NCBI GenBank assembly: GCA_037043015.1 | Contig: CM073321.1 | Location: forward strand, 43,668,420-43,732,419 | DNA length: 64,000 bases | Source of the DNA: Bryum argenteum | Taxonomy: Eukaryota; Streptophyta; Bryopsida; Bryales; Bryaceae | Direction: 5' to 3' | Part shown: piece by piece, positions 34,444 to 47,092 of the stretch | How the letters are laid out: every line of letters starts with the position of its first letter | How positions within the stretch are numbered: position 1 is the first letter of the stretch | Notes under the pieces: generated by a model | The model's database searches: none | The model's input: only the letters and a program-made list of their open reading frames with translations | Told to the model about the DNA's origin: nothing | Position numbers and translations under genes: made by a program

Positions 34444-35460
34444 CTACCGACCTGCTGCGACCGGCGACTGGCGGCAAGCGCGCTTCCCTGCGTAGCAAAA
34501 AGCGTCGCTTGGAATCCCTGCAAGATCGCAAAGTGTAAGAGCTGCGGTGTGCTGCTCGTGCGAGGGCGAATGCAATGGAAATGAAAAAGGAGGAGAGAGA
34601 GGTCTGGCCATGGGGTTAAATACTTTCCCTAATGGTGTCGAAGGGACAACTTCGATGGCTGCCACTGAATACGCCTTTAGTAGTGGACTGGAAGATGACT
34701 GGTAGTGAACAGCCAGTTTGTGACGTCTTAATTGCCAGTCAACGACCAGTTGACTTTTGGCCGACGGGATGACTTTAAGGTGTCGGGTCGGGTTTGCAAA
34801 ACTGCTGAGAAGTATGGACAGGGTCGGTTGTATTATGTCGGGTCGGGACAAGGTCGTCAATGCGACGGATACAGGTCGAGTGCCCGGAAGCTCGTCTTCA
34901 TTACGTAACACCATGTTCTTGACATCGGACTTGCTAAGGGACGGCTTCGGAAAATCCGTCGGTAGTAGATCTTCTGCAATTTGGTACGGTTTGAGCTTAC
35001 CGACATTGACTACTACTGGGTCGGGGTCGAAGTGTTGGATACTAACCAGGAGGACAGTATTGTTCGGAAGAACATATTGTATCCGGTAGGGTCCGAACCA
35101 CTTGCCACGTAGTTTGCCTGCATGTAGGTTAGCGCCTTTGGGGTGCCACAGGACATAGTCGCCCACATTATACTGCTTTGTCGGGCCTTGTGTCTGGGCC
35201 CATTGGGCCCTGTTCCACTGCGTGGCTCCGTGATGGAGTGCAGAAGTGTGTCGGGTTTCGTCCAGCTTCTCCAGGTCGGCTACTCGAGCAGTGAGAACAC
35301 GCTTGGGGTCGAGATCTAAGGGTCCGGATCGTAATGTCGGTATGACATATTCGGTCGGCATCAGAGGTGTTAGTCCATAGACTAACTGGAAGGGAGAGTG
35401 GCCAGTCACTACCTTGTAAGCGATCCCCGTATGCAAACAGATCAGTATGTGAATCGACAT
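34444..35460 (-). CDS. Integrase C-terminal region of the gypsy element
   Basis: The frame includes [50 protein letters not shown] and NVGKLKPYQ, which is the usual gypsy integrase tail with its GPY/F-like module (WFGPYRI). It continues from 35168-35800. The last 100 residues are low complexity. Confidence 0.7.
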   Translation of the reverse strand: MSIHILICLHTGIAYKVVTGHSPFQLVYGLTPLMPTEYVIPTLRSGPLDLDPKRVLTARVADLEKLDETRHTSALHHGATQWNRAQWAQTQGPTKQYNVGDYVLWHPKGANLHAGKLRGKWFGPYRIQYVLPNNTVLLVSIQHFDPDPVVVNVGKLKPYQIAEDLLPTDFPKPSLSKSDVKNMVLRNEDELPGTRPVSVALTTLSRPDIIQPTLSILLSSFANPTRHLKVIPSAKSQLVVDWQLRRHKLAVHYQSSSSPLLKAYSVAAIEVVPSTPLGKVFNPMARPLSPPFSFPLHSPSHEQHTAALTLCDLAGIPSDAFCYAGKRACRQSPVAAGR

Positions 35461-35972
35461 CCTCGGTTCGGTTGTGGTCGACTAACTTCTGCAGCATACG
35501 GACGATCACTTTGTTGGTCGACTCTGCCTGTCCGTTTCCTTGAGGGTAGTATGTCGTGGACGTTGTACGAAAATGGTCGGTCAGGGTCTGGATCGTCTTG
35601 TTAATGAAGTGGCTGCCTTGATCGCTTACCAACTGCAATGGGCAGCCGAATCTCGTCAAGATCGCCTCGTACAGGAACTTGGCGGTCTCTTTGGCAGTGT
35701 TGCCACGTAGTGCGCGAACTTCGACCCACTTGGTGGCATAGTCGGTTGCCACTAGGATGTACCGGCACCCGATTTGTCGGGTCTTGACTCTTTGGTCCAA
35801 TGAAATCGAGTCCCCACTTCATGAAAGGTTCGGCGGGAAGCTGCGTTACCAGTTTCGTGGATTCCGACTTTGGCAGACCACCCGACATTTGGCAGTCGTG
35901 ACACGACTGGCAATACCGGACAGTGTCCTGGTATAGGGTCGGCCACCGCACTCGCATCCAAAAATTTCTCAC
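35168..35972 (-). pseudogene. Integrase core of the gypsy element, frameshifted
   Basis: Two frames (35601-35972 and 35168-35800) encode the HHCC side (YCQSCHDCQMSGGLP) and then the DDE core: [25 protein letters not shown] (first Asp), [14 protein letters not shown] (second Asp) and [12 protein letters not shown] (Glu). The frame changes near 35.78 kb. Confidence 0.75.
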
Positions 35973-36075
35973 CGTGATGTCGTGTGAAAAGTGACCTCCA
36001 GCGTTGCCCTTGTGTAACTCTTGCAGAATGGTTGTCGGCTAGGTGCCGGTCAAAACCTGGCGGGGTCTGCCGTCC

Positions 36076-37186
36076 TTACCGTGTCGGTAGAGTTGCCCTG
36101 TATAAGCCCGAAACGGGATGGCTTTGTGAGCCAACCGTTTCGCGCTCGATCGACATGGTGGTCGGAAACGTACCCGACTGGAGGTAGTCGACTATCGGTT
36201 GAAACCAATCGGGGTCGACTTTGAACAAGTGCACGACATTGGGCTGGTCGGGAATGCCGACTGCCGGTTCAGCGCCCTCATTGTGTGATAGGGCGTCTGC
36301 TACCCCATGTGTCTTACCCGGTTTATATACAACCGTGAAGTCGAACTCGAGGAAGCAGGAGTAACCATCGGGCGAGTCGCCCGACACTGCGGCTTGTTCA
36401 CCAAGTCTTTCGCAAAGCTAAATGGTCGACATAGAACACAAATTTATTACCGAGCAAATAGTGTCGGTACTTGTTAATGGCGTAAACCATGGCGAGAGCC
36501 TCCTTCTCTGTTGTCGTGTAGTTCTTCTCCGCCTTGTTCAGTAGTCGCGAAGCGTAGGCAATGGGCTGGTCGACCTTGCCGGTCGGATTTTGTGCCAGCA
36601 CTGCCCCAACAGCGATGTCGGATGCGTCGGTGTGGATATGGAACTCCAGCGACCAGTCGACTCCGATCAGAATGGGTGCCGACGTATACTTGGACTTGAT
36701 AGCCTGGAAGGCTGCCTCGCACTGGGTCGACCAGATGAACGGTTTGTTCTTCCGAGTCAGTCGTGTGATGGGTTCCATGATCGCTGCATAGTTTTTTATG
36801 AAACAACGATTGAAGACGGCTAGGCCGTTGAACTCCTGGATGACCTTCACAGTGGTGGGTGTCGGCATGTCGACTATTGCCTGGATCTTTTTAGGATCCG
36901 GGAACTTGCCTTCCTTACCGACTATGTACCCTAAGATGACGCCTGTCGGTACCATGAAAATGCATTTTTCAGGGTTTAAACTGACCCCGTACTGCCGACA
37001 TTTGTCAAAGACCAGTCTGAGCTTCGGTAGGTGTGTCGCCATGTCGCTGTAAACACTGAAGTCGTCGAAAAACAGCTTCATGAAGTCGCCCAGGTACTCC
37101 TTGAAGATCTGGTTGACAATGCGCTGATAGGTCGGGGGAGCATTCTTTAGTCCAAACGGCATGACAACCCAGACATACGCGCCCAC
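36076..37186 (-). pseudogene. Reverse transcriptase and RNase H of the gypsy element
   Basis: The 36398-37186 frame carries VMPFGLKNAPPTYQRIVNQIF, LFFDDFSVYSD (active site, FxDD in place of the common YxDD), and the RNase H start HIHTDASDIAVGAVLAQ with LNKAEKNYTTTEKEALAMVYA. After a frame change near 36390 the next frame has FTVVYKPGKTHGVADALSH. The N-terminal part of the polymerase is in the upstream frame. Confidence 0.8.
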
Positions 37187-38545
37187 TCGGTAATGAATGC
37201 CGTCTTAGGTCGGTCGGCTGGATGGATCCGGACCTGGTGGTATCCTGAAAAACAGTCCAGGAATGAGTATGTTTCATATCCGATGACTGTGTCGAGTACC
37301 TCATCTGTGAAGGGTAGTGGGTACGGGTCCTTCTTAGTGGCAGCATTGAGTCGACGAAAGTCGACACAGATGCGCAGCTTGCCGTTCTTCTTCGGCACCA
37401 CAACGATAGGTGATAGCCAGGATGCCTGGTCAATCGGTTCGATGAACCCTGCAGTTAACAGTCGCTCCAGGTCATCCTTGACCGCCTGTGCATAATTGGG
37501 ATTCATGCGATACCGGGCCTGGTGGCTAGGCGACATGGTCGGGTCGAGTTCGATTCGATGTGTCGCTATGTGCTCCGGAATGCCCCGTAAGTCCTTGTAC
37601 GAGAAGGCGAAGATGTCAACATACTCTGTGAACAAGGACTCCGCCCCCTGCCTGATTTCTGGGCTCAGGTTGGCATTCAACTTTAGCAGTTTCGGGTCGG
37701 TAGGGGTACCGACGTTGACCAGGTCGAGTCGATCGTCTTCGTTGTGGTTCCAGTGGACAATGTCCATATACTGAAGCTTCTGCTGGATGGGTGTCTCATC
37801 GAGCAGCATCTCTCCTGGCGTATGGGGAATGTTGACATGTGGAGGTCGGGTCATCTTTGGCTCCATGGGCGGGCCTGTGGTGTCGTCTATAGGATCGTTC
37901 TGAGTCGAAAGGTACCGGTCGATTGGAACCGCTACCTGCAGTGAGGCTCGTGGTTGTATTGCTGGGTCGACATGTGACTGGAAATGGGGGTCAACCGTTT
38001 CCGGTCGGTGTGCTGGAGAGTCGGTCGCCAGGAGATTCCAGTCGATGGTACCCAGTAGGTGAAGGTCGGGGTCGGATGCCAGTGGTATGGCTTCTTCCTC
38101 ATCTGTTACGCCTTCAACGAAATTATAACATACGAGGGCGTGTGGTGTAACCGCCTCACCCCAATTCTCGATTGATTTTGTGATCCTAAATCGTGCCATT
38201 CCCATGATCCGCACTTCATTATTACCCAATTATGGATTACCTTAGCATGCCGGAGCAGGTCGACCCAAAGAAGAACGGTAGTCCGATTTGATTGTCGAGC
38301 GATCCAAAGACCACTATTGTGACTACGTAAGGTATGCCATGGATGTGGATCCTGACATCCCGTAGTAGCCCTTTAGGGCGGGCTAAGGTGCCGTTTGCCA
38401 TCTTCAAATTGAAGGGGGCTGGAGACGGTTTTGGAAGGCCTAACCTTCGACGCTCCTCCTCGGTGATCACATTGACCCCAGAGCCTCCATCAATAAGGGC
38501 GTCGTCGACCACGTTCCTACCGACCGACAATGATATTACCGGCAT
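37147..38545 (-). pseudogene. Protease and N-terminal reverse transcriptase of the gypsy element
   Basis: The 38237-38545 frame has ALIDGGSGVNVITEEE, a retroviral-type aspartic protease motif (DGGSG). The 37147-38229 frame has ITRIELDPTMSPSHQARYRMNP-like and GFIEPIDQASWLSPIVVVPKKNGKLRICVD with YPLPFTDEVLD, the fingers and palm start of a gypsy reverse transcriptase. A single-base change near 37.18 kb separates it from the catalytic part. Confidence 0.75.
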
Positions 38546-38664
38546 GTGTCGATCGACCGTCTCTGCAGCTGCTATGACGACTGCTTCGGGTAGAGGGTCG
38601 ACCGTAGGGGGTAGGTCGGGTGACGCCGATTGGTGTAGTCGACTCCGGACTAGGGCAGTGAGTG

Positions 38665-40070
38665 CACTATAAGAAACCTGCGTTTTTAATGTTGTAAATG
38701 ATGTCTAAAAAGACATCGTAGACATTAATTCGGATGTCTTATAGACGATAAGACATCCTAGACAGCTCAAATGTCTAAGCAGACGTCTAAAAAGACACGA
38801 AAATGTCTTAAGATCGAAGATGTCTTAAGGTAATTTTGGAACGGTAAAAAGTGTGCACGTGAGGTGCCACGTAGATGACACATCGACTTCAATTCAACGG
38901 GCGGTGCAGCGTGGGGATGAAATTCATCATGATGTGGAATTTTACATGGTCCCACGAAAGATGACGGGCGGTGCGTAATCCTACGTGGACCGAGAAAATC
39001 CCACGCGCACGCGGAAAATCCGGCGTGGCACGCGGGAAAAGTTGACGTGGACCCGGGAAAATGACGTGGCATGCCACGTCAGCATATTTTGGGGGTTTCA
39101 TGCTCCTCTCATGATAGTATTAGACATCAGTTAAGACGACTTAAATGTGTTGCAAGACATCTTAGATGTTGTACAAGATGTCTTGCAAGACGTATGCAAT
39201 GTCTTACAAAATATCTTAGAAGACAATTTTTATGTCTTAGAAGATGTTTCCAGTGCGTAGAATGATGTTTACGTTGATGTCCTTATTAAGTTTGTGATGT
39301 TTGCTCGGATGTTTGTAGCGACATCTCCTAGGACATGATGTTTGCAACAGTGTTACTATTGATGTTTTTTGGGCATATGAAAGGACATCTAGGATGACAT
39401 TTTTAGATGTTTATATAGTCATCAGATCTGTAATCCACAGACGTCTCACATAACATCAATCGTAAATCTTTGTCACATCAAAAAGTATGAATCAAACATA
39501 TATTGCTTAGGTCATTAAAACCTCAGATAACACAAACTAGAATATTTACTAATACGCCTGTCAACAACTACGATATACTACGCACCCACAATTTGAACTC
39601 CGTAAGTCCCTCCACTTCCATCGCTTCTTTTGTCGATCCGTATGGTCATGTGCATCTCCGCCGCTACACATATTCAATAAGCCAATATCAACTGCATTTA
39701 AAGAAGGGTTTGTAAAGGTAAAAAAATTCTGATTTAATTCCATTTAATTGCACTACCTAGGTTGAGATGGTTTACTTCCTAACCTCAAGATATCGACACA
39801 GTTAGACATTTTTGCAAACATCTGCTTAGACATTTCTTCAGACATCCTTTTAGACATCATTAAAAACAACGTTATAGACATCTATACATACATCTGTTCC
39901 ACTCACCTACAAGCACGCATGTCGCTTCGCGGCCTCAGATCGTGCTCGCTGCCCCGTCCCCTTATGTCCCACCTTCCAAAATAGAATTCCATCAACACCA
40001 TTTAGACATCTTTATAGACATGCTCTAAGACATCTTGCAGACATCATCATAGACATCTTCTACAACAAAT
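38665..40070. mobile_element. CACTA-like element end with subterminal repeats
   Basis: The sequence CACTATAAGAAACC begins at 38665, directly after retrotransposon protease sequence. It is followed by many short subterminal words in both orientations (AGACATC, GATGTCT, TGTCTTA) at 38705-38830, 39120-39420 and 39800-40065. CACTA transposons have such termini and dense subterminal repeats. No second terminus and no transposase was found in the window, so the right limit is only where the repeats fade. Confidence 0.6.
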
Positions 40071-40727
40071 CAAATACTACAAGTACTAGGGTTTCCTTCA
40101 CAACAAATCAAATTCTACAAGTCCTAGGGTTTCTTGTACAAGATGCTTTTGAAATCCAGTACCTCTTAAGTAGCAAATCTTAGCCACATGAAGAAGGAAA
40201 CCTACTCTTGAGAGCTATTGGATTTCTACAAATACTATTGTCTTATTGTAGTTAACAATCATTCTGAAACTGAATGGAAACAATTTCAAAATCCTCTATA
40301 CTTTAAACACAAACTCTTTGGAAAAACTAAGGCAAAAATGAGCTTTGTAATTCCATTTGAAGATCTCATGACCTAACTATGGCGGCGGAAACAAACCCTA
40401 GCCACATGAAGAAGCAAACCTTAGCCTCTACACTCCAAACACTAACTCTTTGAAAAAATGAAGGCAAAAATGAGCTTCGTGCGGCCTCTAATTCTACTTA
40501 AAGGTCTCATGACCTAACTATGGCGGCGGCAGCAAACCCAAATTCATTTCGCCTGTCAGCCATTCAAGTATAGCAGCTTAGTTCAAATTTCAATCACAAG
40601 TTTTCATTCATCAAGCAACCAATACCAAATACAATTCCAAAGTTCTATATCCAAATGGACTGGCAAATTCTACCTATTCATTGCAACGAACAAAGGAAAC
40701 GAAGCGCTAGGCCTTGACGACTCGAGC

Positions 40728-43700
40728 TTACCAATTTATCTCGTGAAAAGCAGTCAAAGCTGCCATGTTATCACCTTTTAGCTCCAACAAGATGCAGTCA
40801 ACTTTGAAGTGCCACGCAAGATCGTTGGTTTTCTCGGCGTTGATGAACGGATACCAGGCTAGCAGCCGGTGGTTTCCATCCCAGACGTGAAACATCTTGT
40901 TGCTAAATTTCTGAAGGTCAGGGTCAGCTTGTAAGAATTTCTCAAAATCATTATTTACCTGTACCCAATTCTGGCTCCACGATGCAATGGTTTCAGGTGA
41001 CACGTCAACTGTCTTGACTCCATCCTTGGCGTCATTTTCAATGGAGACGTAGAACACGCCTTGGCCTTCGACATAGCCAACGTCACGAAAATGGTCCTGG
41101 AGCCTCGCGATGATGGATTTCATAGCCGGTCTCACAACCGGGAGTCCCACCAACCAACATAGAGGAATGCACATCCGGGATTTGTGAACCGGTTGAAAGC
41201 GCAACTGCTGAATTTTGGAAACGCTCACAGCAGCTTCTTGTGTAACAAGCTTGTTGACCTCCTTGGCAATATCTGCTTCTGACAAGACGTCAGCCGCAGT
41301 ATCACCCTCTCCACGGTCTTCCACAGAGTCTTCGAGAGCTGGGAACTCAACGAATGAATCCTGCAGTTTTGAGGCATCATTTGTAACATCCTTCTCCCCA
41401 TCTGCGATACAAATCAAAACCAAATCAGTTCATTGCAATGCCATGATTAAATGAGAAGGATCCCGCTGACACAAGAAAGAGTGAGCCGGCAGCATGAGGA
41501 GTTAGCCGGCACGAGACATCCGCCCGAAGAACATGCAGGCGCTTGCATCAGCAGGGTCCAGTGGGGGAGGTGAGCTGACAGAGTTTGCCGGGAAGAGGTT
41601 AGCCGGCACGAGTAAAGGGTGCGCCGGCAGCAGATGTGGTGCGCTGGCACCGGAAGGAAGACGGTCCGCCATCACCCCAAGCAATACTCGACGCAACTCA
41701 ACTATACGGAGTGGGTCTGCCGGCTCCACAAGTGGTCGGGTAACCGATGTGCTCCACTAATACGCGTGGGCATGATGCAAGCAATCCGACAAGGATCTGC
41801 CCTATCTGTTGCCGAAGTATGTCGGCAAGGCTGATATTCTCGACGGCAGTGGCGGTCCCGGCATCAACACCGAACGATGAACGTTGATTCACGACTGATG
41901 AATGTGGGAGCAGAGCTGATTCGAGTGCCACCTGGGACGAAAGACTTCTGCATGACGAAGATGAAATTGGGGCCACTGCTGAAGCCACGGTCTTCAATCC
42001 AAGCAAGAACATGTTCGTATACCCAGCACAGTCGAGCATCACAGGATTTCAGCACTCTCGTGCCATCAGCGCAGATGGATCTTTCCCAGCACGCCTATGA
42101 CTTCGTCATTGGTTGGCGTGAACAACCGAGTGATCAATTTTGTGAAGGCTATCTCAAGGAACCTATCTGTGTTATCTGTGATGTGGCAACATCTTCACAT
42201 TCGATGCACTCACGATCGGCACGGTAGTAAGGTGCGTCGGCATCGATAAGGGTGCGCCGGCACCGAAGTAGGCTGCGCCGACATCGATCAGGGTGCGCCG
42301 GCAGAAGGAGCCGTCTGCCGGCACCGGATGGGCAGGTTCAGTGAGCACCAAAACTGATGCGCCGGCACCTTCGGGGGACCACCGAAATGATCCAGGTTGT
42401 CGGCAGCCGACATCGGAAGGTCAGGTTCAGTCAGCAACGCAAGAGGTGCGGCGGCATCGATAAGGGTGCACCGGCAAAGAAGTAGGCTGCGCCGGCATCG
42501 ATAAGGGTGCGCCGGCAGAAGCTGCCGTCTGCCGGCACCGGATGGGAAGATTCACGCAGCACCGAAAGCGGTGCGCCGGCACCTTCGGAGGACCATCGAA
42601 ATGATCCACGTTGTCGGAAGCCGACACCGGAAGGGCAGTTTCAATCAGCACCGAACGAGGTGCGCCGGCGCCTTTGGGGTCCAACGAAATCATCCAGGTT
42701 GTCGGGACCACTGAACTTCCTCCCATCTTGAAAGTCTCGCCGGTGCTCAAAGTCGCCATGTGCAGCGACACCGCATGCCGGAGCTTGGAAGGTGCTACCT
42801 GATCATGAACTTACTTTCCCTTTCTGGAAGTATTCAGCCTTAAAATCGGAGTAATAGATCGTAGATACCAGCTCTTGTTTTTGAGCAGCATTTGCAAGCC
42901 TCTATGCATGCTCCTCCACGGTATTACACGACAGAAGAAATAGCAAAATACCACGTCAGCACTGGACGGTATTATTTGAGTCCGGTGGCCACGGAAGTGG
43001 TGAGCCGGCACCTTCAGGGTTCCTAGGGACCATCCAAGGCTGCCGGCAGCGACGTACTTCCTCGCACATTGAGGGCTCAGCCATAGCCCGTGTGGATCTG
43101 CCGGGACAAGAAGAGGTAAGGAGGCAGTTGTGAGAAAGTATAATATCGCCGCATTTTCCAATAAAAATACCTCCATGTGTCAACGCTGCAAAACTTCAAG
43201 CACAATGTTTTTGAAATAAGCAATTATTCTAGTTAAAAGTGGATTTAGCGAGGTCAAAGAATAATTGATACCTTCGATTCTCCAAATTGTAGCTCCATTC
43301 TTGGAATCCTAGATGGCCGCGCTCCATGTCAATCGCAAAACGAGTTCAGTGGCCACTCCTAGAAAACTCAGGCCAAGCTGGTATGGGCTGTGGGTGCCGG
43401 CAATGGTCGCCGAAGCTAAGCCACTATTTTCCTCTGGGTGCCGGCACTGCGTGCCATCGCATCGCCACGAATGTCCACGAATGTTTTGTAATTGCTAACC
43501 TCACGGCAGTGCTCGCCACAAATGCGTTATGGATGCCGGCAGTGCTCGCCACGAATGCCCTGTAGGTGCCGGCATTGCTCGCTACGAATGCCCACAGGGT
43601 GCCGGCTGTGCTCGAGACGAATGACTAATGGCTGATAAACTCACAGGAGTGCTCGCCACGAATGTCCTCAAGGTGTCGGCAGTACTTGCTTGAACTCCGT

Positions 43701-46700
43701 CTTAAATGTCCACGAATGTCTGGTGGGTGCCGGCAGTGCTCGCAACAAATGATTTGTGGATGCTAATTCAAGGCAGTGCTCGCCAGGATTCCCACAAATG
43801 CCCTGTGGGAACCGGCAGTGCTCGCCACGAATGCCCTGTGGGTGCCGGCACTGGTCGCCACAAATGTCCTGTGGGTGCCGGCAGTGCATACTTGAGCTCC
43901 GACATGAATGTTCACGAATGTATTGTGGGTGCCGGCAATTCTTGCCTGAGCTCCGCCATGAATGGCCACGAATGTCTTGGTGGTGCCGGTAGTGCTAGCC
44001 ACGGATGTCCTGTGAGTGGCTGCAGTGTTCCCAACAATTGTCTAGAGGGTGTCCACCTCAAGGCAGTGCTCGACACGAATGTCCTCTAGGTGCCGGCAGT
44101 GCTTGCCTGCGCTCCGCCACGAATGTCCACAAATGCCCCGTGGGTGCCGGCAGTGCTCGCAACAAATGATTTGCGGATGCTAACCTCATGGCAGTGCTCA
44201 CCACGATTCCCACAAATGCCCTGAGGAAACCGGCAGTGCTCGCCACGAATGCCCTGTGGGTGCCGGCAGTGGTCGCCACGAATGTCCTGTTGGTGCCGGC
44301 AGTGCATACATGAGCTCCGACATGAATGTACACGAATGTCCTGTGGGTGCCGGCAATTCTTGCCTGAGCTCCGCCATGAATGGCCACGAATGTCCTAGTG
44401 GTGCCGGCAGTGCTAGCTACGGATCTCCAATGGGTGCTAACCTCACAGCAACGCTCGCCACGAATATCCTCTGAGTGCCGGCAATGCTTGCCCAAGCTCC
44501 GCCCCGAATGTCAACGAGTATCAAGTGGGTGCCGGCAGTGCTCAGAACTTGGCTTGCAGAGTACGAAGAAAAGCCTCGCATCTGCCATGAGACTGTTTGG
44601 ACTGGGGTCCGCCGGCACAAAAGGATAAAAGCCGGGCGCGAGAAAGGGGTCTCTTTGGTATAGAAAGAGGGGTCCCGGCACCGAAAGGGAGATGCGGCAC
44701 GACACTTTGTCTTGCACGAGTAATGTGGTTAATGCCGTACTTTACAACCACGGGCATCTTGGACTCCACAGTCTTGCCCTCAGCCGCAGCCTTAGCCTTG
44801 TTCAAGAGGCGTTCCTTCTTGGCAGCCTTGTCCTCAGGTCGGTACTTCAACAAGAGCTTGATCAAGCTGGTCGCCAAATTCTTGTCGACAGTCTTGGTGA
44901 ACTGGTTGAGGGCAGAAGGCACCTTCAAACGCTGGTCCAACACACGACACTGACGCTGGATGCGCACGTACTTGGGCCACTTCACGAACCTGTAAAGGTC
45001 ACGCTTCGGCGGGACCGCGCCACCGATACCGAACTGCTTGTGCCGCTTCTCGAACAAAGGGTTCACCGTCTTCACGGGAGTCGCCTTCTTGGTGTCATGT
45101 GGCCTACTGCCACTGCCGTCTTCAACGTATGGAAATCTACAAGCAGCGCCAAGAAACTCCATGCCGAGCCGGGAAAAATCAAGCGAAGCGGCTTGGCTGC
45201 ACGCCGTGGATTCTTGAGCCCGTCCCGTGCAGGCAGCACCATTGGAACTCAAAGCACTCACGTGCACGTTTCTTCATTGAGAACAAAAAACAATTGCAAC
45301 ATTGTGAACATTAATCAGTGGATTTACCTGTACTGGTAATCGCCATGTCCGACCGTGGGGTTCCCGTGGCAGCAACGACTACGGAAGAAGCCTCATCCGA
45401 AGCCTCCTCACCAGACATTTGAGGCACTGCCGGCAAACAATCCCCCCCCCCCCGCAGAATGGTCTGACTGCTCAGGATCCTCATGTGTTGGCGAGATCTG
45501 CGTCATATTTTGACCTACATAAAAATCAACGGATTTGCACAGTCAATCTAGCAAGATTGATCTTAAATGATCGCATATCAAGTTCTTGTACGGTTGGTGA
45601 AACCGAAATAACGACGACTCAGCTCCCACAACGAAGGTGGCGGTGCTTTTTAGTGGCGCTTTCGCTTTGGAGAATTCAGAGCGTCTCGTAAAACGAAGTT
45701 TTGAAAGGACTTAAGAGTTTCACTCCTGCCTCAGGTGCAGGTGGCACAACACAGATGGTGGCACAACACAGATCTTACCTTGTAACTGGGAAGAGGTAGT
45801 ACGATGAAATCCTCATCCCTGGCCAAATTCAATACCACGAGGAAATCTAACGCAGGTGAAGCTGTCTACCTTCGCGTTGTTGCTCGGCTTGCCAGGAAGT
45901 GAATGCGTCAACTGAGATTGAGACATAATGCTGGAAAGTTCAGGACGCAAACGCCGCTAATCATCCCGCGATTGAAGGAAAAGCGGTAAGGGTTCGGTCG
46001 CGGAGCTCATGCTGGTGGATGAGTCGGGGAGCTGATGGTGGTGGATGAGTCGCCTGAGCTGGCCTGACCCTTTACGATGCCGGCGGATGAGTTGGGGAGT
46101 CGCTGACTCGGGTTCGGTGCTTTGACAATAACGCTTTGGTTCTTGGGCGTCCTTCGCTGCTGATTCGATCACGGCGCGTGAGCGGTGCCGCGGTAGAAGA
46201 GAGGGCGCAAATCATATGAATACGGGATAGGGTAGGCGGAATATCAAAATTAACAGATTGACAGCCTACGTCTAAGAGCGTTAGGGATTAGCAAGTAGCC
46301 GTGCGTATAGAGGGTACGGAAGAAGCCTGAAAGAGAACACTCACATTGTAGTCACCAGTACCGTAATGTCACGGCCTAAGGCTCCAATGCGATCCACGAA
46401 AATTGATATTGACCGTCGCATTCATAGTAATGACATCACTCATAAGTTGAATTTGATTCAAATAAAACACTCTATGACAAACAGCAAAATTGTCTCACCT
46501 TGATCAGCTTCGTCGTCGCTGTCATCGCTTTTGAGTTTCTCATTCTTCCAGTTGAGATCGTCCTCAAACTGTTCTTCATTTTCCTACGATCCGAAAAAGA
46601 AATAAGCTTCTGTATTCGAACATAATTCGTCAAGTCTAACAAGAAGAAGAAAAACTTGCCTGAATCCTGCGCCTGCTATACGTGGTTTGAGCGCGTCCCA

Positions 46701-47092
46701 TGGCGCCCTTCCTTGCCTCTTCAATTTGTAAATCACATCCAATGTTCTCTAATATTGGGAATAATGCTATTGCTGTATCGCCTATATTGCTTGAGCGCTC
46801 GCGACTAACTCTCTCCTTCATCTGCGTGACACTAGATCGTCTTTTGGAGAAATACACGCGACCTCCTGCTACCCTCTTCTTTCGCCTCTTACTTCTAGCA
46901 CTCTTACTATTTTGATCGTGCTCAGCTTGACTTTGCGGCATCACTAAGACATACTATGTAGTTCTCAGATGCCACTAAAAATGCAAGGTATCCTGAGATT
47001 AGCAACTCCTTACCATGTGTTTTCTGACGGTGCATAAATTGAAGGAAGATCCCATGCACTTTTTTCATAGATAGCGGCGAAGTAAGTTCCAT
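40728..47092 (-). CDS. Third ParB/sulfiredoxin-like gene, five exons
   Basis: Five - strand exons join with consistent phase: 47014-47092, 46660-46943, 46499-46583, 45328-45426 and 40728-41401 (1221 bases, 406 residues). Donors are GTAAGG, GCAAGT (a GC donor), GTGAGA and GTAAAT; all acceptors are AG. The N-terminal half is basic ([12 protein letters not shown]), then acidic ([20 protein letters not shown]). The C-terminal domain has [17 protein letters not shown], and [17 protein letters not shown], a ParB/Srx-type GxHR box, then [12 protein letters not shown]. The fourth intron is 3.9 kb and holds an RPL7a fragment and minisatellites. The start ATG could lie upstream if exon 1 extends to the AG at about 47139. 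It diverges head to head from the MULE-like gene at 47447. Function unknown. Confidence 0.65.
41530..42720. repeat. GCCGGC-rich degenerate repeat, left part
   Basis: Phrases such as GCGCCGGCACC, GGTGCGCCGGCA and ATCGATAAGGGTGCGCCGG recur. A longer unit of about 250 bp is repeated at 42230-42440 and 42440-42700. It lies inside the fourth intron of the third ParB-like gene. Confidence 0.7.
43430..44560. repeat. CACGAATGTCC/GCCGGCAGTGC minisatellite with higher-order unit
   Basis: The basic unit is about 33 bp: CACGAATGTCCTGTGG then GTGCCGGCAGTGCTCGC. On top of it a higher-order unit of about 417 bp is present twice (for example the phrase ACAAATGATTTG near 43746 and 44163). Long open frames through it read as repetitive Thr/Ala/Gly/His peptides and are not called genes. 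Confidence 0.8.
44719..45090 (-). pseudogene. RPL7A: Ribosomal protein L7a (eL8) N-terminal fragment
   Basis: The - strand frame encodes [74 protein letters not shown] and [10 protein letters not shown], which matches the N-terminal 120 or so residues of plant eL8. Similarity stops at NHIT, where TYLIEQ would continue; a GTGCAAG donor is possible but no further exon was found. It lies within an intron of the ParB-like gene, same strand, between minisatellite blocks. The start codon is unclear (an ATG out of frame at the usual place). A captured or truncated copy is most likely. Confidence 0.75.

Larger units (their letters stand above)
30143..38664 (-). mobile_element. Truncated Ty3/gypsy LTR retrotransposon
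   Basis: On the - strand the order is protease, reverse transcriptase, RNase H, integrase, two or three extra ORFs, polypurine tract and 3' LTR. That order (integrase last in pol) defines Ty3/gypsy. The gag region and the 5' LTR are absent: the element stops at 38664, where a CACTA-like terminus begins. Frame changes occur near 38.23, 37.18, 36.39 and 35.78 kb, so it is not autonomous. The reverse transcriptase core LFFDDFSVYSD resembles Athila/Tat-type plant elements (VFMDDFSVFG-like). Confidence 0.85.

Noticed and set aside
34295-34531. Possible separate small genes on the + strand opposite the gypsy ORFs
   Set aside because: They mirror the real - strand frames and have no motifs of their own.
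43668-44495. Long frames through the minisatellite (repetitive Thr/Ala/Gly/His peptides)
   Set aside because: Several frames stay open on both strands because the unit length is a multiple of three; no domain, and the stretch lies in an intron.
44597-45339. Two + strand frames over the RPL7a fragment
   Set aside because: They are antisense shadows of the eL8 coding sequence.
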